A stretch of 10,520 bases of DNA, taken from Pontimonas sp. (lineage in GTDB: Bacteria; Actinomycetota; Actinomycetes; Actinomycetales; Microbacteriaceae). Location: the NCBI GenBank assembly GCA_017852615.1, contig JAFMKX010000024.1:1-10520 (forward strand). The letters are read 5' to 3'. Positions within the stretch are counted from its first letter, which is position 1; every line of letters begins with the position of its first letter. This document shows, piece by piece, positions 5,275-10,520 of the stretch. The notes under the pieces were generated by a model. That model saw only the letters and a program-made list of their open reading frames with translations, was not told where the DNA came from and made no database searches. Both the position numbers and the translations under genes were made by a program.

Positions 5275-6744
5275 ATGAAGCACATGACACTGCCAGAACT
5301 TCAGTTCCTTGATAACGCTCAGACTCTCGGTGCAGACGACATTCTTGTCGTTGGGCTTGCGAAGAACAATGACACTATCGAGGTGGTCAGCACCGGCCTC
5401 GATTCAGACCTTGTGACCGCCTTGACAACACAGGCAGGGCTCATCCAAGCCGATGGAGCACCAGATAGCACCTGGCGAATCCCCTCTCCCGAAGGATGTG
5501 CCGCGAGCAGCGTGGTGCTCACGGGGTTGGGCTCAAACGACCTCACGATTGATGTACTGCGCCAAGCAGCGGGCAGCGCTGCCCTAGCGCTCAATGGCCC
5601 GGGTCGTCTCGTGTTCGCTATCGAGGCTAAGGACGAAGAACACACCCAGGCGATAGCCGAAGGGGCTCTCTTGGGATGCCATCGCGTGACAAAACTGGGG
5701 CTTTCGCCGGCTAAGACCCCACCCACGATTGCGGTGGTGGGCTCACTGGCTCTACCTCGGATCACCCAGGCGCAACGCGGCGCTGAAGCGGTCTGGCAGG
5801 TACGTGACTTAGTCACCATGCCGCCGAACATGTTGAACCCATCCAGCTTCGTCGAGCACGTCAGCGCACTGGCTAAGGGCACCGAGGTCAGTATTGAGGT
5901 GCTCGAGGAAAAGGAATTAGAGAAACAGGGTTACGGGGGTATCACCGCTGTGGGTAAGGGTTCCCAAAACCCACCCCGACTGATGGTTCTTCGCTACCAG
6001 CCTGGGAGCCCTACTCGGCATGTGGCGTTGGTGGGTAAAGGAATCACCTTTGACTCTGGTGGGCTCTCCCTCAAGGCTCCTAACGCGATGGTCGGCATGA
6101 AGTACGACATGACCGGTGCTGCGGTGATGGCCGCAGCCACACTGGCAGCGGCAGCTCTCGGCTCCCCCGCCGCCATTACGGCGTATCTGTGTCTTGCCGA
6201 AAATATGCCCAGCGGTAGCGCCTCACGACCCAATGACGTCATCACGATTTTGGGCGGCAAGACCGTAGAGATTCTCAACACGGATGCTGAGGGCCGACTG
6301 GTCATGGCCGATGGTTTACAAGCAGCCAGCGCAACCAAGCCCGACCTCATCATCGATGCCGCGACGCTGACCGGCGCCGCCCGTATCGCCCTGGGCGAGA
6401 GATACGCCGGCCTGATGGGCACCGATGATGCTGTTGCCCAGATCGTGGCGTCCGCAGCCCACGTGGGCGAACTGGTCTGGCCGATGCCGCTACCTCGCGA
6501 ACTTCGGACGTTGTTGAAATCTGACATTGCCGATATCGCCAACGCGAAGCCTGGTGAAGTTCTGGGCGGCATGCTCCTCGGCGGCCTTTTCCTCAAAGAT
6601 TTCGTCGGCGAGGGTATCCCCTGGGCTCACCTCGACATTGCCGGTCCCGCTGCGAATTCCCAAGGCGCCTGGGGCTACACCCCCAAGGGCGCCACGGGCG
6701 CGATCACCCGCACAGTGCTCGATGTGTTGATGTCGCGCCCATAA
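5275..6744 (+). CDS. pepA: Leucyl aminopeptidase (M17 family)
   Basis: 489 aa from ATG 5275 (an alternative ATG sits at 5284). The frame is open further upstream, but that part overlaps the PAC2-family gene and is not family-like. M17 peptidases are cytosolic hexamers with two metal ions per subunit that remove N-terminal residues from peptides. The N-terminal macro-like domain (about 1-160) is divergent, as is usual. The catalytic domain shows RDLVTMPPNMLNP (177-189), VGKGITFDSGGLSLK (253-267), MKYDMTGAA (275-283), the signature NTDAEGRL (335-342) and DAATLTGAA (361-369). Expected metal ligands Lys255, Asp260, Asp278, Asp337 and Glu339 and catalytic Lys267 and Arg341 are all present. Length is typical. 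The ribosome-binding site is weak. Downstream, lpdA follows after 108 bp with its own likely promoter. Confidence 0.95.
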   Translation: MKHMTLPELQFLDNAQTLGADDILVVGLAKNNDTIEVVSTGLDSDLVTALTTQAGLIQADGAPDSTWRIPSPEGCAASSVVLTGLGSNDLTIDVLRQAAGSAALALNGPGRLVFAIEAKDEEHTQAIAEGALLGCHRVTKLGLSPAKTPPTIAVVGSLALPRITQAQRGAEAVWQVRDLVTMPPNMLNPSSFVEHVSALAKGTEVSIEVLEEKELEKQGYGGITAVGKGSQNPPRLMVLRYQPGSPTRHVALVGKGITFDSGGLSLKAPNAMVGMKYDMTGAAVMAAATLAAAALGSPAAITAYLCLAENMPSGSASRPNDVITILGGKTVEILNTDAEGRLVMADGLQAASATKPDLIIDAATLTGAARIALGERYAGLMGTDDAVAQIVASAAHVGELVWPMPLPRELRTLLKSDIADIANAKPGEVLGGMLLGGLFLKDFVGEGIPWAHLDIAGPAANSQGAWGYTPKGATGAITRTVLDVLMSRP

Positions 6745-6769
6745 CAAACCAGCACTTATGAGCAGGTAG

Positions 6770-6852
6770 TAGGCTTATCCCTCGACATCGCACCGCGTCG
6801 ATGGATCACATCAGAATCAGACGTCTACACAAATCTAGGGAGTCCTGCACTA
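6770..6852 (+). promoter_or_regulatory. Candidate lpdA promoter and leader
   Basis: TAGGCT at 6770-6775 fits the actinobacterial TANNNT -10; no good -35 is seen about 17 nt upstream. A start near 6782 would give a leader of about 70 nt. The ribosome-binding site GGGAG is at 6838-6842, ten nt before the GTG start at 6853. No stable leader structure is obvious. Confidence 0.35.
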
Positions 6853-8226
6853 GTGACTGAACACACTTTTGACCTTGTCGTTTTGGGAGCAGGAAGTGGC
6901 GGTTATGCCGCGGCTTTGCGCGCTAGCCAACTGGGAATGAGCGTTGGTCTCATTGAGAAAGACAAAGTCGGCGGAACGTGTTTACACGTGGGATGTATCC
7001 CTACCAAAGCGCTTCTCCACGCGGCGGAGGTTGCCGATTCTGCGCGCCATTCGGAGATGTTTGGTGTTAAGGCCACCCTGGAAGGGGTAGACCTTCCCGC
7101 CGTCAACACCTATCGCGATGGGATTGTTGCCTCCAAGCACAAGGGTCTCCAGGGCCTGATCAAGGCTCGAGGGATTACCACCATCGAGGGCACCGGAAAA
7201 CTTATCTCCCCGACCACGGTCGCCGTGGGTGAGGACACCGTGGTGGGTAAGAACGTCATTTTGGCCACCGGCTCCTACCCCCGGTCTCTTCCCGGGCTCG
7301 ACATTGGCGGTCGAATCATTACCTCCGAGCAGGCATTGGCCCTGGATTGGATTCCCTCGAAAGTCATCGTTCTCGGTGGCGGCGTCATCGGCGTTGAATT
7401 CGCCAGTGTCTGGCGTTCCTTCGGTGCCGAGGTCACGATTGTCGAGGGTCTTCCCCGTTTGGTTCCCGCTGAAGACGAATCGATTTCTAAGCAGTTCGAG
7501 CGCGCCTATCGCAAGCGTGGCATCAATTTCCACACGGGAGTGCGCTTCCAGTCCGCCACCCAGGATGACACCAGTGTCACGGTCACCCTCGAGGATGGCA
7601 CCACGGAAACCGCAGACCTTCTTCTGGTTGCGGTGGGACGTGGTCCCAAGACTGATGGCATGGGTTTCGAAGAAGTCGGCGTCACGATGGACCGCGGCTT
7701 TGTTCTCACGGATGAGCGCTTGCGCACGAACATTCCCGGTGTTTTTGCCGTGGGTGACATCGTTCCCGGTATTCAGCTCGCCCACCGAGGTTTCCAGCAC
7801 GGAATTTTCGTTGCGGAAGAACTCGCGGGCCTGAACCCGATGGTCGTGTCTGACCGCAACATCCCCAAAGTCACCTACTCCGAGCCAGAGGTGGCCTCTG
7901 TGGGCTACTCCGAGGCTGATGCCACTGCCGAGTTCGGTGAAGCTGGTATCGCTGTCTATGACTACAACCTTGCCGGAAACGGCAAGAGCCACATCCTGGA
8001 GACTGCAGGCTCTATCAAGGTAATTCGCCAGGTCGATGGACCCATTGTGGGAGTCCACATGATTGGCGCCCGCGTGGGCGAACTGATCGGCGAAGCCCAA
8101 GTCGCGGTCAACTGGGATGCTTATCCTGAAGATGTTGCACCACTGCTCCATGCCCACCCCACCCAAAACGAAGCATTAGGCGAAGCGTTTATGGCGATTG
8201 CAGGTAAACCCCTGCACGCACTGTAA
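6853..8226 (+). CDS. lpdA: Dihydrolipoyl dehydrogenase (E3 subunit)
   Basis: 457 aa, GTG start at 6853 chosen because the FAD-binding strand begins at once and GGGAG lies upstream. E3 re-oxidises the dihydrolipoyl arm of 2-oxo-acid dehydrogenases and the glycine cleavage system, passing electrons through a disulfide and FAD to NAD+. Visible motifs: FAD Rossmann GAGSGGYAAALRA (12-24), redox disulfide GGTCLHVGCIPTK with Cys43 and Cys48, NAD-binding GGGVIGVEFASVW (175-187), the second FAD motif TNIPGVFAVGDI (292-303), and the C-terminal dimerisation domain with HAHPTQNE (433-440), giving the catalytic His435/Glu440 pair. The length is typical. The E2 gene follows after 48 nt on the same strand, so the two probably form an operon. 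No E1 gene is in view. Confidence 0.97.
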   Translation: MTEHTFDLVVLGAGSGGYAAALRASQLGMSVGLIEKDKVGGTCLHVGCIPTKALLHAAEVADSARHSEMFGVKATLEGVDLPAVNTYRDGIVASKHKGLQGLIKARGITTIEGTGKLISPTTVAVGEDTVVGKNVILATGSYPRSLPGLDIGGRIITSEQALALDWIPSKVIVLGGGVIGVEFASVWRSFGAEVTIVEGLPRLVPAEDESISKQFERAYRKRGINFHTGVRFQSATQDDTSVTVTLEDGTTETADLLLVAVGRGPKTDGMGFEEVGVTMDRGFVLTDERLRTNIPGVFAVGDIVPGIQLAHRGFQHGIFVAEELAGLNPMVVSDRNIPKVTYSEPEVASVGYSEADATAEFGEAGIAVYDYNLAGNGKSHILETAGSIKVIRQVDGPIVGVHMIGARVGELIGEAQVAVNWDAYPEDVAPLLHAHPTQNEALGEAFMAIAGKPLHAL

Positions 8227-8274
8227 GCACAGCGTCTACATCGACACAGCACTCTCACAAGGAGAACACTCGAG

Positions 8275-9699
8275 ATGAGCCAAGAAGTCAACCTCCCAGC
8301 ATTGGGAGAAAGCGTTACCGAAGGAACAGTTACCCGCTGGCTGAAGAAGGTCGGTGACACTGTCGCCGTCGACGAGCCTTTAGTGGAGATCTCCACGGAT
8401 AAAGTCGACACCGAAATTCCCTCTCCCATTGCCGGAGTCATCGAAGAAATCCTCGTCGCCGAAGACGAGACCGTCGAGGTAGGAGCCGTTCTCGCCCGCA
8501 TTGGCGATGGCAGTGCCGCAGCTGCTCCTGTGGCAACGCCCGCACCAGAGGCAGCCCCTGCTCCTGCGCCAGCAGCGCAAGAGCCAGTGGCCCCACCTGC
8601 TCCCCCAGCTCCCGAACCTGTCGCACCACCAGCTGCCCCCGTGGCCGCACCGCCCGCGCCCCCTGCGCCTCCGGTGGCAGCGCCTGCAGCACCCGTCGCC
8701 CCTGCAGCACCTGTTGCTCCTGTTGCGCCTCCAGCTGCTACTGCAGCCGCTCCCGCGCCAGCAGCTGCACCCAGCGTCCCCCAGCCCGTTCCCGCAGCCT
8801 CTCGGGCGATGCCCTATGTGACGCCGATTGTGCGCAAACTTGCCCACGATCATGGCGTTGACCTGGCCCACGTGAGTGGCACTGGTGTGGGAGGTCGAAT
8901 CCGCAAGGAAGACATTCTTGCCGCTGCCGGTGGTTCCGCTGGGGCAGCAGCCCCCGCAGCAGCCACTGTGGTGGAGCCCTCCGCGCTTCGGGGTACGACC
9001 GTACCGATGAGCAGATTGCGCAAGGTCATCGCTGAGCGCGCTGTGGCATCTATGCAGGCCTCAGCCCAGTTGACCTCCGTTGTCGAGGTCGATGTCACCG
9101 AGATCGCTGAACTGCGCCAGGTCGTCAAGGATCAGTTCTTGAGCTCGACGGGGACCAAGCTGAGCTTCCTGCCATTCTTTGTCAAGGCAGCAGCCGAGGC
9201 TCTGCGGGTGTTCCCGATCATCAACGCAGTGGTGGAAGGCGAAAGCATTGTCTACCCCGCAACGGAAAACATCTCGATCGCCGTAGACACCGAGCGTGGT
9301 CTGCTCACCCCTGTGCTGAAAAACGCAGGCGAGAAAAACCTCGCCGGGATTTCGAAAGATATTTCGGACTTGGCAGAGCGCACCCGCACGAACCAGCTCA
9401 GCCCCGATGAACTTGCCGGTGGCACCTTTACGGTGACCAACACTGGTTCACGAGGTGCACTGTTCGATACCCCAATCGTGTTCCTTCCCCAGGTAGCAAT
9501 CTTGGGCACGGGAATCGTGCAGAAAAAGCCCGTGGTGGTCACTCACAACGGTGATGACTCGATTGCGATTCGCCACACGGTCTATCTCGCACTGTCCTAC
9601 GACCACCGCATCGTTGATGGTGCTGACGCCGCGCGCTTCCTCACCATGGTCAAGGACCGTCTAGAAGCTGGGGCGTTCGACGCAGACCTAGGAATCTAG
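8275..9699 (+). CDS. sucB: 2-oxo-acid dehydrogenase E2 component (dihydrolipoyl acyltransferase, SucB/AceF type)
   Basis: 474 aa, ATG 8275 with a strong AAGGAG (8260-8265). E2 forms the core of pyruvate or 2-oxoglutarate dehydrogenase and moves acyl groups on lipoyl-lysine to CoA. Domains: one lipoyl domain (1-78) with EISTDKVDTEIPSP placing the lipoyl lysine at Lys43; an Ala/Pro/Val linker (about 79-175); a peripheral subunit-binding domain (179-217, YVTPIVRKLA ... GGRIRKEDIL) that docks E3; a second short Ala-rich linker; and the catalytic domain (about 238-474) with SYDHRIVDG (441-449), giving catalytic His444 and Asp448. Actinobacterial proteins of this subfamily often carry two or more lipoyl domains, so the single one is at the low end. 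Substrate (succinyl or acetyl) cannot be settled from sequence; in Corynebacterium one E2 serves both complexes. The adjoining lpdA supplies E3. The symbol is conventional; aceF is an alternative. Confidence 0.9.
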   Translation: MSQEVNLPALGESVTEGTVTRWLKKVGDTVAVDEPLVEISTDKVDTEIPSPIAGVIEEILVAEDETVEVGAVLARIGDGSAAAAPVATPAPEAAPAPAPAAQEPVAPPAPPAPEPVAPPAAPVAAPPAPPAPPVAAPAAPVAPAAPVAPVAPPAATAAAPAPAAAPSVPQPVPAASRAMPYVTPIVRKLAHDHGVDLAHVSGTGVGGRIRKEDILAAAGGSAGAAAPAAATVVEPSALRGTTVPMSRLRKVIAERAVASMQASAQLTSVVEVDVTEIAELRQVVKDQFLSSTGTKLSFLPFFVKAAAEALRVFPIINAVVEGESIVYPATENISIAVDTERGLLTPVLKNAGEKNLAGISKDISDLAERTRTNQLSPDELAGGTFTVTNTGSRGALFDTPIVFLPQVAILGTGIVQKKPVVVTHNGDDSIAIRHTVYLALSYDHRIVDGADAARFLTMVKDRLEAGAFDADLGI

Positions 9700-9702
9700 A
9701 AG

Positions 9703-9740
9703 TTTCCTCTTACCTCCCAAACGCATAGGCTAAAGAAGAC
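9703..9740 (+). promoter_or_regulatory. Candidate promoter of the DUF4191 gene, possibly giving a leaderless mRNA
   Basis: TAGGCT at 9726-9731 matches the actinobacterial -10 TANNNT, with a weak -35 (TTTCCT at 9703-9708, 17-nt spacer). The ATG is at 9741, only nine nt after the hexamer, so transcription would start at or very near the ATG. A purine run AAAGAAG (9733-9739) could alternatively act as a ribosome-binding site on a read-through transcript from the E2 gene. Confidence 0.45.
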
Positions 9741-10448
9741 ATGGCTACCAAGGACAAAGCAGGAAATAAAGAACCCGGTCGGCTCAAGCAGCTGTGGCAG
9801 ATTTTTAATCTGACTCGCGAGACCGATAAGGCGCTCATTCCCCTTCTCGCGCTCACCCTCACCGTGCCCATTGTTGCGGGTGTGTTCGTGGGGCTGTGGC
9901 TCGCAGCGGGAAGCATTTTCTCTCTCATCCTCTACATCACCACCGGTGTTTTACTGGCGGTGCTTCTCACCCTGGTTGTGATGGGTCAGCGGGCAGAAAA
10001 AACCGCCTATGAAAAGATTTCCGGCCAACCCGGTGCGGTGGGTGCAGTCTTGCGCAGTGCTTTGCGTCGCGCGTGGCAAGCCAGTGAGTTTCCGGTAGCA
10101 GTAAACCCCAGGACCCAAGAAGCGGTCTACCGCGCCGTAGGCAAGCCTGGTGTGGTTCTTATCGGAGAAGGTGCACGCTCACGCACCAAGAAGATGCTCG
10201 AGGATGAGCGTCGCGCCGTCTTGCGAGCGGTGCCCGACATTCCGGTTCATTTTGTGCACGTCGGCCCCGATGAAGGCTCGACTCCCCTGCCTCAACTCAA
10301 TAAGGCGCTTCGTAAATTCAAGAACTCTTTGCGCAAAGCCGAAGTATTAGCCGTCTCACACCGGTTGACCTCCCTACAGCGAGGCAATTCGATGCCCATT
10401 CCCAAGGGAATGGATCCCACCAAAGTTCGCGCACCGAAACCCCGCTAA
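9741..10448 (+). CDS. DUF4191 family membrane protein
   Basis: 235 aa, ATG 9741, TAA 10446-10448. A basic cytosolic N-terminus (KDKAGNKEPGRLKQLWQIF) precedes two predicted membrane helices, about residues 31-54 and 57-82, forming a hairpin, then a soluble, positively charged C-terminal domain of about 150 residues. Conserved-looking stretches include GQPGAVGAVL (95-104), a W-x-ASEFPVAVNPRTQEAVYRAVG stretch (110-133), GVVLIGEG (136-143) and PDIPVHFVHVG (165-175). This is the actinobacteria-restricted DUF4191 family, usually found near lipoyl/E2 genes, an RDD protein and glutamine synthetase; the same neighbours are seen here. Biochemical function is unknown. The very basic C-terminus would lie on the cytoplasmic side by the positive-inside rule. 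It converges on the RDD gene with a 12-nt gap. Confidence 0.85.
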   Translation: MATKDKAGNKEPGRLKQLWQIFNLTRETDKALIPLLALTLTVPIVAGVFVGLWLAAGSIFSLILYITTGVLLAVLLTLVVMGQRAEKTAYEKISGQPGAVGAVLRSALRRAWQASEFPVAVNPRTQEAVYRAVGKPGVVLIGEGARSRTKKMLEDERRAVLRAVPDIPVHFVHVGPDEGSTPLPQLNKALRKFKNSLRKAEVLAVSHRLTSLQRGNSMPIPKGMDPTKVRAPKPR

Positions 10449-10460
10449 CACGCAGGTTCG

Positions 10461-10520
10461 CTAGCGCACCACCAGAATTGTTCCGACCAAACGGTCATGC
10501 AATCCTCTTTGGTCCTCATC
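10461..10520 (-). CDS. RDD-family membrane protein, C-terminal fragment (rest outside window)
   Basis: On the minus strand the final 60 bases read as 19 residues and a TAG (10463-10461), ending DQRGLHDRLVGTILVVR. This matches the usual C-terminus of RDD proteins (RxGxHDxLAGTxVV). The position next to a DUF4191 gene is the common actinobacterial arrangement, with glnA expected beyond it. The frame is too short for a stand-alone call; motif and context together support it. It is convergent with the DUF4191 gene and no terminator fits in the gap. Confidence 0.7.
   Translation of the reverse strand, partial: DEDQRGLHDRLVGTILVVR

Noticed and set aside
5172..5285. N-terminal extension of the PAC2-family protein (38 residues)
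   Set aside because: It would overlap the divergent pepA start and leave no room for promoters; the family-like sequence starts only after the ATG at 5171.
6982..8166. 394-residue open frame antisense to lpdA
   Set aside because: It lies fully opposite a gene with all E3 motifs, has no recognisable family features, and such antisense frames are common in GC-rich coding DNA.
8501..8821. Gln/Leu/Pro-rich frame inside the E2 gene
   Set aside because: It is the +2 reading of the Ala/Pro linker repeats; composition is explained by codon repeats.
10443..10466. Inverted repeat CGCTA...TAGCG between the DUF4191 and RDD genes as a bidirectional terminator
   Set aside because: The stem is only 5 bp with a 14-nt loop and no T-run on either strand; too weak to call.

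Overview
The window reads as an ordinary chromosomal segment of a high-GC actinobacterium, most likely a Microbacteriaceae member with a compact genome. The grounds are an actinobacterial RpoD/SigA with a long Lys/Ala/Pro-rich N-terminal tail, the order pepA - lpdA - sucB-type E2 - DUF4191 - RDD, TANNNT-type -10 boxes, GTG starts, and very short intergenic gaps. I see no mobile element, CRISPR array, tRNA or rRNA.

Layout. 1-357 (+) is the 3' part of an alanine-racemase-like gene that begins before the window. It converges, with a 3-nt gap, on a minus-strand cluster transcribed from right to left: PAC2-family protein (5171-4242), rpoD/sigA (4096-2387), a MurT-like Mur ligase (2381-1095) and a GatD-like amidotransferase homologue (1098-361). 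rpoD, murT and gatD are tightly coupled, with a 5-nt gap followed by a 4-nt GTGA overlap. Diverging from the PAC2 gene, the plus strand carries pepA (5275-6744), lpdA (6853-8226), an E2 acyltransferase gene of sucB/aceF type (8275-9699) and a two-TM DUF4191 protein (9741-10448). The last 60 bases hold the minus-strand C-terminus of an RDD-family membrane protein.

How the genes work together. lpdA and the E2 gene supply two of the three components of 2-oxo-acid dehydrogenase complexes; no E1 lies in the window. PepA recycles peptides. SigA drives housekeeping transcription and shares its transcription unit with a peptidoglycan-modification pair.

The most interesting part is the left 2.4 kb. 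In canonical Gram-positive bacteria MurT/GatD amidate the alpha-carboxyl of D-Glu in lipid II. Here the GatD homologue lacks the nucleophilic Cys, the catalytic His and the flanking signature residues (all by eye against remembered family consensus). The MurT homologue lacks the four-Cys zinc ribbon. The neighbouring racemase-like protein lacks the segment that carries the catalytic tyrosine. All three reading frames are intact, so this looks like repurposing rather than decay. Many Microbacteriaceae make B-type peptidoglycan, in which the same D-Glu alpha-carboxyl carries the cross-bridge amine. My inference is that this trio could be a diverged module acting at that position without glutamine-derived ammonia.
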